Assembly (NCBI RefSeq): GCF_011057715.1
Contig: NZ_LNGH01000054.1
Coordinates: 1 to 64,000 of the forward strand
Direction: 5' to 3'
From: Marinitoga sp. 38H-ov
GTDB taxonomy: Bacteria > Thermotogota > Thermotogae > Petrotogales > Petrotogaceae
Length of the DNA: 64,000 nt
Shown: in pieces, positions 1 to 7,174 of the stretch
Layout: the number at the start of each line of letters is the position of its first letter
Position numbering within the stretch: the stretch's first letter is position 1
Notes under the pieces: model-generated
What the model saw: the letters and a program-made list of their open reading frames with translations, nothing else
What the model was told of the DNA's origin: nothing
Databases searched by the model: none
Program-made: the position numbers and the translations under genes

Positions 1-89
1 ATATATGAAAAAATAAGATGAATTTAACAAAAACTTAATATTGTTTAAAACACGGATGTTTTCAACATTTTATTTTTTTGGCCCATTTT

Positions 90-500
90 TCAATTATAAT
101 TTGGCTTACTTTTGAGTTGCAAAATACATCTGGTATAATTTTCATAAATAGTTGTAGAACGAGTATTTTTTACTGGATATTGTAAAAGAGATAAAATGGC
201 TCTAATTCTTCTGTTATATTCTTCTTCAGCAGCTTTCTTGGCAAGATAAGCTTCATAATCTTTTTTAACAATTCTAATGATTTCATGATAAGCTTTTTCC
301 ATTTGATCCTCTATAACTACATAAGCAAATTCTCTTACTAATGTATATATAACTTTTCCATATGAATTAATATTTGATTTTATAACTAATTGTTCTTCTG
401 GGAGTATCGTTTTTTGATTTTCATAATACTTTACACCATTTGAAAAAATTGTTAAACTTACAAAAATTACCAAAAATACTATAAAAATACGTTTATTCAT
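90..500 (-). CDS. Small exported or membrane-anchored protein of unknown function
   Basis: Encodes 136 residues. The N-terminus (MNKRIFIVFLVIFVSLTIFS) is a basic-hydrophobic signal peptide or anchor. The rest is charged and probably helical, with an EEEYNRRIRAIL stretch near residue 92 that could form a coiled coil. The ATG is preceded by an AGGAGGG ribosome site about 5 nt upstream. A TGGCGCCA-core palindrome lies 29-40 bp upstream of the start, and the next gene upstream has a similar one. I recognise no family. It belongs to the same accessory, surface-type class as the genes at 49-60 kb, and nothing in it points to an enzyme. Confidence 0.6.
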   Translation of the reverse strand: MNKRIFIVFLVIFVSLTIFSNGVKYYENQKTILPEEQLVIKSNINSYGKVIYTLVREFAYVVIEDQMEKAYHEIIRIVKKDYEAYLAKKAAEEEYNRRIRAILSLLQYPVKNTRSTTIYENYTRCILQLKSKPNYN

Positions 501-528
501 ACAATCCCTCCTGATTTTTAGATTTTTA

Positions 529-540
529 TCTGGCGCCAGA
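529..540. promoter_or_regulatory. Perfect 12-bp palindrome TCTGGCGCCAGA
   Basis: A GC-rich self-complementary site in very AT-rich DNA, in the short leader of the 136-aa gene. The same core TGGCGCCA occurs as perfect 12-bp palindromes at 1318-1329 and 57580-57591, each also in an accessory gene leader. It could be a protein operator or a short RNA hairpin; the sequence alone does not decide. Confidence 0.4.
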
Positions 541-580
541 AATTAATTATTATTAATTATAAAGATCTTTTACAAAATTA

Positions 581-1153
581 TTAAAAAAATGAATTATTGA
601 GAAAATGATAAAGCATAGGTGAATATATTGTTTTAGATTTTTTAAATGAATAATAATTAATTATTGCAAATATAAAGATAAATAATTTTCCATCTAACAA
701 TGTATATTGTTGATGAACAATAGCAAAAATAAATGCTGAAATAAAACAAACTATCTTATTACTTTTAAATATAATTTCCAAAAAACCTATCACTATTAAT
801 CTATATAATATTTCTTCGTATATAGGTGCCCAGGTTATAGCCATTAAATCTATTGAAGAAAAAGCATTAAAATCAAAATTTTTAATCTTTATATATATTC
901 CAAAAAGATAAAAAATCAATATAAATAAAAGCAATTTATTTTTAAATATAATAGTGAAATTATTAAATTTAAAATAGAATTTTAATGATTTATCGCCTTT
1001 TATTTCAATATAAACTGCTATAAGATATAAAAGAAACATTATAGCCCAAAAATATGAAATACTGGAAGTAATTTCTACATAGGTTATTGCAATAATATGA
1101 AAAAATATTATTATTTTTGTTTTAAATGAGTAACTTTCTATATCATTTACCAT
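581..1153 (-). CDS. CPBP-family intramembrane metalloprotease (Abi/CAAX-like)
   Basis: Encodes 190 residues with about five to six hydrophobic segments. The CPBP motifs are visible in order: EEILYR (E113, E114, R118), FxxxH ending in H147, and H183xxN186 near the C-terminus. These residues form the zinc or glutamate active site in this family of membrane proteases. The family is often linked to bacteriocin self-immunity or peptide maturation, which would suit the bacteriocin-like cassette at 5.4-7.1 kb; that link is inference. The gene has a long leader of about 240 nt containing a TGGCGCCA palindrome and is driven from a T-tract promoter at 1400-1429. The C-terminus is short but complete in motifs. 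Confidence 0.75.
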   Translation of the reverse strand: MVNDIESYSFKTKIIIFFHIIAITYVEITSSISYFWAIMFLLYLIAVYIEIKGDKSLKFYFKFNNFTIIFKNKLLLFILIFYLFGIYIKIKNFDFNAFSSIDLMAITWAPIYEEILYRLIVIGFLEIIFKSNKIVCFISAFIFAIVHQQYTLLDGKLFIFIFAIINYYSFKKSKTIYSPMLYHFLNNSFF

Positions 1154-1317
1154 AAACTTTCACCCTTTTTGACAATCTTTTATTTAATATTATTTTTTAT
1201 ATTTTATTTATAAATAATTCAATAATATTTTGTAAAAAGAAATAAAAAAAATTAAAAAATGCTATTATAGAATTTTTTTATTTTTTCATCATAATCTTTG
1301 AAGACACTATTTTTATT

Positions 1318-1329
1318 TATGGCGCCATA
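1318..1329. promoter_or_regulatory. Perfect 12-bp palindrome TATGGCGCCATA
   Basis: The second of three TGGCGCCA-core palindromes. It lies in the leader of the CPBP gene, between its T-tract promoter and its start codon. The flanking bases differ from the other two copies, so only the core and the symmetry are conserved, which suits a binding site better than a copied repeat. Confidence 0.4.
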
Positions 1330-1399
1330 GATATTTTTATAAAGAGTAACAAAAAGATTATTAAAAAAATGTTATTATAGTATTTTTATATTCTTTTCG

Positions 1400-1429
1400 A
1401 TTATATCAAAAAAAAAAAAAAGAAGTCAA
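1400..1429 (-). promoter_or_regulatory. T-tract-spacer promoter of the CPBP gene
   Basis: Read on the minus strand: TTGACT, an 18-nt spacer holding a run of 14 T, then TATAAT. Spacer length sets promoter strength, so changes in the T-run could switch expression. Upstream, at about 1477-1493, is a TTAATATATCA element also found beside other promoters here. The 444-bp gap 1154-1597 holds this promoter, the palindrome at 1318-1329 and the divergent TetR-gene promoter; I see no gene in it. Confidence 0.6.
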
Positions 1430-1524
1430 CACAAATAAAAAAATTTACCTTATATTTCCAATATTTAAATTTATAATTAATATATCAAGTGATCAAATAA
1501 TAATATAAAAAAAGTGAGTTATGG

Positions 1525-1551
1525 TATAATTGATAAGGAATACAGTGTATT
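1525..1551 (+). promoter_or_regulatory. Promoter -10 and AATACAGTGTATT operator of the TetR-type gene
   Basis: TATAAT at 1525-1530 is followed by a perfect 6-1-6 inverted repeat AATACA-G-TGTATT at 1539-1551, just downstream of the expected transcription start. A dimeric repressor bound there would block elongation or open-complex formation. Autoregulation by the adjacent TetR-like gene is the simplest inference. Confidence 0.45.
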
Positions 1552-1597
1552 ATATAACTGAAAACAAAATTGCTGAAATAAAAGAGAGGTTTCCATT

Positions 1598-2298
1598 ATG
1601 TCTGAAATAACAAAAAAAGCACTTTCAAATTCATTGAAAAAATTGATGAAAGAAAAACCTTTATCAAAAATCACAGTAAATGATGTTGTAAAAGACTGTG
1701 GTTTAAATAGAAGAACATTATACTATTACTTTCATGATATTTATGAATTACTTGAATGGACATTTATTACAGAAATAAAAGAGGTAATTGGCGAGAATAA
1801 AACATATAAAACATGGCAAAAAGGTTATTATTTTCTATTATTAAATAAAATCAAAAAGTAGTATTAAATGCATATAATTCAATAGATAGGAATCGACTTG
1901 AAGACCATCTTTATGATTATGTGTCAAAGCTTATATATAACGTGGTTGAAGAACTTTCAAAAAATATAGAAGTTCCGGATAAAACAAAAAATGATATTGT
2001 GAAGTTTTATGAAATAGCGCTTACTGGAGTTATTATAGATTGGATAAAAAATAAAATGATAGAAAATCCAAAAACTTTAACAGATAAACTGAGCAGGATT
2101 ATAGAAGGAGATATATATAGATCGCTAAAAAAATTTGAAAAAAAAGGGCTCATGAATGAGCCCTTTAATTATAGTAATCCATCTAATGAAGTATCTTTAA
2201 GTAATTTTTTTACGAAAAATTCTCCTGGTAATGGTTTATTTCCATATAATGTTTTGGTTGCATTTACAATATGTCTAATATCATATTTACTTGGATAA
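1598..2298 (+). pseudogene. Frameshifted TetR/AcrR-family regulator (DhaS-like)
   Basis: Codons 1-87 (1598-1861) give a TetR DNA-binding domain: ITVNDVVKDCGLNRRTLYYY is the helix-turn-helix with its YYYF end. The reading then hits TAG. The ligand-binding half continues in another frame from about 1840 (NQKVVLNAYNSIDRNRLEDH), as in DhaS-like TetR proteins. Adding one A in the run near 1847-1857 would restore a single reading frame. The downstream frame has no stop at its expected end: it runs through the terminator hairpin and about 130 bp into the antisense of the oleate hydratase gene before stopping at 2298. So both the frame and the natural stop look damaged. A programmed slip is possible but the slip site is weak. 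Confidence 0.65.
2139..2169. terminator. Bidirectional terminator between the TetR gene and ohyA
   Basis: The hairpin GGGCTCATGAATGAGCCC (2146-2163) has an A-run on its left and TTTAATT on its right, so it can end transcription of both converging genes. Confidence 0.65.
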
Positions 2299-3872
2299 AT
2301 TTCTGGTACCTCTTTGTCGAGGTTCAATAATTTATATACAGCCATCATTGCTGAACGAACAGAATATTCTACTGTAAATACACAGTCTCCTTCTATTTCA
2401 ACAAATTGTCCAAGGAATGCTAAATTTACACTACCCTCTGGAACAACTTCTGGCCTATCTCCTTTAACACGTGGCATAAATTGACTTGTAATATGTGGCA
2501 TCATTGCTGGAATAACTATTGCATCACTAACAATTTCTTCCATTAATTTTTCTTCTACACCCATATGGTACAATAATTCTCTTAATAATTCTTCTCCAGT
2601 ACATTCACTCATCTTTTTCTTAATGTAGTCGCCTTCATTATCTGCAAATAAACCATATGCCCATAATACCAGTACATCTTTTGGTTGATTTGCAAAGTGT
2701 GGTTGTCTGCTTAATGTAAAGCTCATTCCCCAATTTGAATCTTTTATTGTAATTATCCCTCCAGTAACAACTCTTCCTGAGTATGGATCTCTATTTGTTA
2801 GCTTTCTAATAATATCTGCAATTTTTGGATCTTTAAAGGTTACAGTAAATGATTCCCATTTTGTTTTATCTATATTTTCATAAAATACTTCAGGTCTTCC
2901 AAATGATGGATCTTTTGCAGCAATGTTTTTCCATAATCTCCATACTGGACCAAGTTCTGTGTTTAATTCTGGAGCTTTATCATTGCTTCCTAATGTTGAA
3001 TTTTCTGTCATTGAACCATTAATTACAAATACCAAATCGTTTCTTGTAGTTTTTATATGTTTTTCTTCACCATTTTGAACTAAGTGAATTCCAGTTACAA
3101 CTTTTTCTTTACCAGAAATTTCGATATCTAAATCAGTAACTAATGTATTATTTTCGATTTTTACCCCATGATCCTCTAACCATTTTACTAAAGGCAAAAC
3201 AAATGAATCATATTGATTGTATCTTGAGAATAATATATTTCTTAATTCTGTCATTCCAGGTAATAAATGTATAAATCTTTCCATATATCTTTTCATTTCG
3301 ACAACACTATGCCATGGTTGGAAAGCAAACATTGAACGCCATAATAACCACATATTTGTTTCAAGATAATCTGGTGTGAAGAATTGTTCAACAGTTAAAT
3401 CTCCTAAATCTTCTTCTTTTGCTAAAAATAATTTTGTTAATTGCTTTATGTGATGCTCTTTTAAACCTAATGTTGAGGCATCTACTCTTTCACCTCTATT
3501 TTGAATAACTCTATTAGCTGAAACATTAGGGTCCCAATCATTAATTTCTTTCATATCATCTAAAATGGTTCTTTCTGGATCTTCTAATGTTGGGATATCA
3601 CCAAATAAGTCCCATGTACATTCATAATGTTCTTCCATTTCTCTACCGCCACGAATTATATAACCATCTTCAAGGTTCCCTGCACCATCTAATGCTCCAC
3701 CATTTACGTTTTTTCTTTCAAATATAGTGATATTTTTTCCATCCATATGTCCATCTCTTATTAAGAAAAAAGCTGCTGCTAATGTTGCAATACCTGAACC
3801 AACGAGATATGCTTTTTTGTTTTCTATTCCTTCAGGTTTTTTTGCATGATATTTTAATTGATAGCTGCCCAT
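2169..3872 (-). CDS. ohyA: Oleate hydratase (myosin-cross-reactive antigen family)
   Basis: Encodes 567 residues, the usual length for FAD-dependent fatty-acid double-bond hydratases, which add water to oleate to give 10-hydroxystearate. The N-terminal FAD fold is visible as AYLVGSGIATLAAAFFLIRD, followed by IFERKNVNGGALDGAG and GGREMEEHYECTWDLF, hallmarks of the MCRA family. The enzyme is soluble and membrane-associated and is linked to detoxifying unsaturated fatty acids. A TTTACA-17-TATACT promoter lies at 3910-3938. The convergent TetR-type regulator could be its controller, as MCRA genes are often next to TetR genes, but that regulator is frameshifted. The assignment is firm. Confidence 0.93.
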   Translation of the reverse strand: MGSYQLKYHAKKPEGIENKKAYLVGSGIATLAAAFFLIRDGHMDGKNITIFERKNVNGGALDGAGNLEDGYIIRGGREMEEHYECTWDLFGDIPTLEDPERTILDDMKEINDWDPNVSANRVIQNRGERVDASTLGLKEHHIKQLTKLFLAKEEDLGDLTVEQFFTPDYLETNMWLLWRSMFAFQPWHSVVEMKRYMERFIHLLPGMTELRNILFSRYNQYDSFVLPLVKWLEDHGVKIENNTLVTDLDIEISGKEKVVTGIHLVQNGEEKHIKTTRNDLVFVINGSMTENSTLGSNDKAPELNTELGPVWRLWKNIAAKDPSFGRPEVFYENIDKTKWESFTVTFKDPKIADIIRKLTNRDPYSGRVVTGGIITIKDSNWGMSFTLSRQPHFANQPKDVLVLWAYGLFADNEGDYIKKKMSECTGEELLRELLYHMGVEEKLMEEIVSDAIVIPAMMPHITSQFMPRVKGDRPEVVPEGSVNLAFLGQFVEIEGDCVFTVEYSVRSAMMAVYKLLNLDKEVPEIYPSKYDIRHIVNATKTLYGNKPLPGEFFVKKLLKDTSLDGLL

Positions 3873-3909
3873 GTTATCACTCCTTTATTTAAAATCTTCA
3901 AGTAATTTT

Positions 3910-3970
3910 AGTATACTCTTATTTTTTGTGGTTGTAAATTATCAAAACCCTTTATTTGTGCAAATTTGCA
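3910..3970. promoter_or_regulatory. Divergent ohyA/patB promoter region with a 12-bp palindrome
   Basis: On the minus strand TTTACA (3933-3938) and TATACT (3910-3915) are 17 bp apart and face ohyA. TGCAAATTTGCA at 3959-3970 is a perfect palindrome placed between the two divergent genes, a likely operator. The forward promoter for the PLP enzyme is probably TATTAT around 4000-4012, which is less clear. Confidence 0.45.
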
Positions 3971-4041
3971 ACATATTTGATTATTTGTGTAAAAATATGT
4001 TATTATATAACCAAATAGAATGAATTCAGGGAGGGATAGTG

Positions 4042-5199
4042 ATGAAATATGTGGACAGAAGAGGGACATATTCCGTGAAATGGGATTGGTATGAGTGGAA
4101 TAAAAATTTATTTTTAGATAAAGATGTATTACCTATGTGGGTTGCAGACATGGATTTTGAAGCTCCAGAAAAAGTTATAAAGGTTTTAAAGGAAAGAATA
4201 GAACATGGGGCATATGGTTATACATTTAGACCTAGGAAATTAAAAGAAAACATTGTTAGTTGGCTTGAATATAAGCATAATTGGAAAGTTGATAAAAACT
4301 GGATATTGTCCACACATGGTGTAATACCAGCATTAAACTTTTCCATTCAATTATATACAAATCCAGGTGATAAAATATTAATCCAGACACCTGTTTATCC
4401 CCCTTTCATGAGTTCTGTTAAAAATAATAATAGGGAATTGGTTATAAACGAATTAGTATTAAAAGATAATAGATATGAAATTGACTTTGATGATTTTGAG
4501 GAAAAATTGAAAGAATCAAAGATGTTTATCCTTTGTAGCCCACATAATCCAATTGGGCGAGTTTGGAGTAAAGAAGAATTGGAAAGAATAGGTAAATTAT
4601 GTTTGAAACATGATGTATTAATAATATCAGATGAAATACATGCAGATTTAACATTTGAAAATGTGAATCACACACCAATAGCTTCTATTTCAGATGATAT
4701 AGCACAAAACACTATTACATTAATGGCTCCAAGTAAAACATTTAATATTGCTGGACTTCATTATTCATACACCATTATTAAAAATACAGAATTGCGAAAA
4801 ATATTTAAAAAATGGATTATTCAAAGCGGTTTATATGGGCACAATTTAACTTCAATTATAGCTGCAAACGCAGCATATAAATATGGTAAAAATTGGTTAA
4901 ATAAAACAATGGAATATATTGAAGAGAATTATTATTATGTAAAAGAATACTTTGAAAAAAATATTCCAGAAGTAAAAGTAATAAAATCTGAAGGGACTTT
5001 TTTAGTATGGCTTGATTTTAGACAACTAAATTTAAGTCAAAATGAGTTAAGAGAATTATTAGAAAAAAAGGCTAAGGTTGGTTTAAATTCTGGTGATACC
5101 TTTGGACCAGGCGGCAAAGGTTTTATGAGAATGAATATTGCAACATCAAGAGAAAATATAGAAGAAACGTGTAAGAGAATTAAAAATGCACTTAGATAA
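4042..5199 (+). CDS. PatB/MalY-type PLP-dependent C-S lyase (cystathionine beta-lyase-like aminotransferase)
   Basis: The 385-residue protein is a fold-type I PLP enzyme. It opens with DRRGTYSVKWD and VLPMWVADMDFEAP, typical of the MalY/PatB group. The PLP lysine is in APSKTFNIAGL, the ring-stacking region is DEIHADL, and the phosphate-binding part is around the STHGVIPALNF segment. Known members cleave cystathionine or cysteine to pyruvate, ammonia and a thiol. A GTG lies two codons earlier at 4039, but the GGAGGG site is only 3 nt from it, so ATG at 4042 is preferred. No neighbouring sulfur gene fixes the substrate. Confidence 0.88.
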   Translation: MKYVDRRGTYSVKWDWYEWNKNLFLDKDVLPMWVADMDFEAPEKVIKVLKERIEHGAYGYTFRPRKLKENIVSWLEYKHNWKVDKNWILSTHGVIPALNFSIQLYTNPGDKILIQTPVYPPFMSSVKNNNRELVINELVLKDNRYEIDFDDFEEKLKESKMFILCSPHNPIGRVWSKEELERIGKLCLKHDVLIISDEIHADLTFENVNHTPIASISDDIAQNTITLMAPSKTFNIAGLHYSYTIIKNTELRKIFKKWIIQSGLYGHNLTSIIAANAAYKYGKNWLNKTMEYIEENYYYVKEYFEKNIPEVKVIKSEGTFLVWLDFRQLNLSQNELRELLEKKAKVGLNSGDTFGPGGKGFMRMNIATSRENIEETCKRIKNALR

Positions 5200-5220
5200 G
5201 AGTGCATTTTATTTTCATTT
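5183..5220 (+). terminator. Terminator overlapping the end of the PLP enzyme gene
   Basis: AAAATGCACT and AGTGCATTTT (5183-5192 and 5201-5210) form a stem whose loop contains the stop codon, followed by a T-rich tail. Confidence 0.75.
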
Positions 5221-5430
5221 TTTAACACTCTGGCGTTGAATTTTATAATAATAGTAAAATCCTTAAAACAATAAGCTCTCTTTTGAGATATCCAGATTGA
5301 AAAATTAGATATTTTCCATATTATATAAAAATTTTATTTTTTTAATTTTGTTACTTTAAATAATTATAATTTGATATATTAATCCAATATTTGATTATTT
5401 AAAATAATAGAGTAAATATTTGATTTTTTG

Positions 5431-5458
5431 TTGACTTTTTTTTTTTTTGATTTATAAT
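5431..5458 (+). promoter_or_regulatory. T-tract-spacer promoter of cassette locus 1
   Basis: TTGACT (5431-5436), a 16-nt spacer that begins with 12 T, then TATAAT (5453-5458). It is identical to the promoter of cassette locus 2. Both boxes are close to the consensus, so it should be active at this spacer length. Confidence 0.7.
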
Positions 5459-5512
5459 AATTATGTTTAATATTAAGCAAGTTTTATTTAAAATTTAAAA
5501 GGGGTATTTTTT

Positions 5513-6096
5513 ATGTATTTGATTGAGATTCCATATATTTCCAAATTTATATTTGTACAAAAAGATAAAAATTTAAATACGTTAAAAGAGATTCCAATTT
5601 CAAATATTTCAAAAAAAGATTTGAAAAATGTTAATTTTTATAAAATAAAAACACCTAATAATCTTGAAATCCCATTACCAATAATAAACAATAAGATTAT
5701 CAAAACAAATAATAAATTAATGTGTTCAAATGAATTAATAAAGCAAATTCCGCGTTTAAAATATATTTATGTGTCGAATTCATTTAACGGAAAAGAAAAA
5801 TGCGTATTTTAGGAGTCAATAATACAATATTTATTAATTTTTCTTTTAATAAAATATATGATTTTAATACATATTATAATGTATTTGCTATATTAAAAAA
5901 TGAGCAAAATATAATTCTTATGTCTTATTTTAATATATTTGAATTCACCACAAATGTTTCAGATGGTTATGTTATTTTTAAACTAAATTCACTTCATCTT
6001 ATTCCAGAAATTTACTATATTGATTTTTATATAAATGGAGTCAGATATTTTTCAAAAAATATTGAATTTAAAAAACTACTATATAATATAAAATGA
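5513..6096 (+). pseudogene. Frameshifted copy of the 195-aa cassette partner protein
   Basis: The first 99 codons (5513-5812) and the last roughly 96 codons (to 6096) match the intact 195-aa gene at 26813-27400 nearly residue for residue. The intact copy reads GTATTTTATTTAGGAG where this copy reads GTATTTTAGGAG, so 4 nt of an ATTT/TTTA direct repeat are missing and the frame breaks after KEKCVF. A second start with its own ribosome site for the C-terminal half is not evident. The gene is either dead or reversibly switched off by repeat slippage. See the intact copy for what the protein looks like. Confidence 0.85.
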
Positions 6097-6115
6097 TTTA
6101 CAAGGAGGGTTTCTT

Positions 6116-6445
6116 GTGAATATTAGAATGGATGCTATTTATGAAGGAAATGTTAGTGGTTATGGGCAAGTTAATCAAGGAAGATATGTTACAGGATCAG
6201 AATCGTGGGAAAAACTTCAACAAAGAAATGCACAAAAAATTGAAGAATTTAATCAAAAAGGTATTGAAGCATGGAAAGAAACAAAAAAATCTTCAATAGT
6301 TGGAGGTATTATGGGCGGAGCAGGATACCTTGCTACAGCTGCATTTAGTTCAAATCCTATAACTTTAACAAATTTAGCTTTAGGTATTGCAGGAGGAGCA
6401 ATTTCAGGCGCAATATCAACAGATGTAGCATCGTGGGTGAAATGA
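6116..6445 (+). CDS. Glycine-zipper cassette protein, variant A (putative toxin/bacteriocin-like)
   Basis: Encodes 109 residues from GTG at 6116, with AAGGAGGG six bases upstream. Residues 1-56 are hydrophilic and almost identical to variant B at 26482-26793; they start MNIRMDAIYEGNVSGYGQVN and end near WKET. Residues 57-109 differ completely from B but have the same character: small, hydrophobic and rich in glycine repeats (GGIMGGAG, GIAGGAISGAIS), ending in DVASWVK. Such GxxxG zippers occur in pore-forming peptides and membrane-inserting domains. No double-glycine leader or Sec signal is clear. The gene is followed after 1 nt by a small membrane protein gene. A toxin role is inference from the module layout; no family is recognised. 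Confidence 0.6.
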   Translation: MNIRMDAIYEGNVSGYGQVNQGRYVTGSESWEKLQQRNAQKIEEFNQKGIEAWKETKKSSIVGGIMGGAGYLATAAFSSNPITLTNLALGIAGGAISGAISTDVASWVK

Positions 6446-6446
6446 A

Positions 6447-6770
6447 ATGAACAAAAGAAATCAATATGGATTATTAAAATCTATTCTTGTTGTAACCTCA
6501 TGGGTAACACTTATAAAATTTTTAGATTCAAAATTTTTAAAAAATTTAATATCTATAAGGGAGCTTATAGGAGCTACTATATTATTTATTGCTACATTAA
6601 TTATAATGTTTGATTTGAAAGAAAAATATTCTATAGATGATAAATTACTGGGAAAACGTTTAACTATATTATTTATTATATATAACATTTATATACTATG
6701 GGGATCATTTAATTTACTAATTCCCTTTGTAACGGTATCTATTTTAACATTTTTTGAAAAGAACAAATAA
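6447..6770 (+). CDS. Small membrane protein, putative immunity partner of variant A
   Basis: Encodes 107 residues with about three transmembrane segments (around residues 10-25, 40-56 and 73-98) and a basic N-terminus. The ATG sits one base after the TGA of the glycine-zipper gene, so translation is probably coupled. Its sequence is unlike the equivalent protein of cassette B, just as the zipper C-termini differ, which is what cognate toxin-immunity pairs show. There is no enzyme motif. The immunity role is inferred from position, size and co-variation only. Confidence 0.55.
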   Translation: MNKRNQYGLLKSILVVTSWVTLIKFLDSKFLKNLISIRELIGATILFIATLIIMFDLKEKYSIDDKLLGKRLTILFIIYNIYILWGSFNLLIPFVTVSILTFFEKNK

Positions 6771-6800
6771 TATATTATTCTTAAAAAAATGAGTAATTAA

Positions 6801-7102
6801 AGTTGATGTTGTAGAATGGTTAAAAAAATAATTATTGCATTAGCTATAGGAACTTATTCTTACATATTTTTGTTATTATCCTTCACAAAATTTTATTATT
6901 GAAGAAAATATTCAAAATTCTTAATATCTTCTATATATTTTATATTCTTTAATATAGAAATACTCAACAAAATAATAGGTTTTTCTTATTTCATTATTTG
7001 TTCAGTATTACATATTTTCTTATATGGGGACATTTTATAGTAGTGCTCATTTTTATTACTGAACTAATAAGGTTATTTATAAAACAAAAAAATTATCATT
7101 AG
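6801..7102 (+). pseudogene. Leftover of a variant-B type C-terminus and its membrane partner
   Basis: At 6801-6831 the bases encode VDVVEWLKK, the last residues of zipper variant B. The overlapping ATG at 6816 opens MVKKIIIALAIG, matching the start of the variant-B membrane protein (MVKKIIITLAMG). The reading then hits stops and frameshifts, while scattered matches continue to ELIRLFIKQK near 7090. So an older B-type module lies behind the A module, missing its own promoter and N-terminal part. The 6771-7166 stretch holds nothing else apart from the terminator. Confidence 0.75.
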
Positions 7103-7130
7103 GAAATTATAGAGAATAAATTATAAACAT

Positions 7131-7174
7131 TAATCTAAAAAACGGCCGCTAATGGGCAGCCGTTTTTTAGATTA
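7131..7174. terminator. Strong bidirectional terminator
   Basis: TAATCTAAAAAACGGC and GCCGTTTTTTAGATTA form a 16-bp perfect stem with A/T runs on both sides. It separates cassette locus 1 from the convergent purine-type operon and overlaps the stop codon of preA. Confidence 0.85.

Larger units (their letters stand above)
5401..6282 (+). repeat. About 0.88-kb near-identical inverted repeat, locus-1 copy
   Basis: Promoter, leader, the 195-codon gene and the first 56 codons of the glycine-zipper gene match 26627-27511 on the opposite strand almost base for base. The clear differences are a 4-nt deletion in the first gene and a few substitutions. Similarity ends abruptly after GAAAC at 6278-6282, inside the zipper gene. 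The 5200-5400 stretch just upstream holds only the terminator tail and a TGATATATTAA element at 5372-5382. Confidence 0.8.

Noticed and set aside
1847-1861. Programmed -1 frameshift in the TetR-type gene
   Set aside because: The run CAAAAAG before TAG can slip, but no good X-XXY-YYZ heptamer with matching P-site or stimulatory structure is visible, and the gene has also lost its stop.
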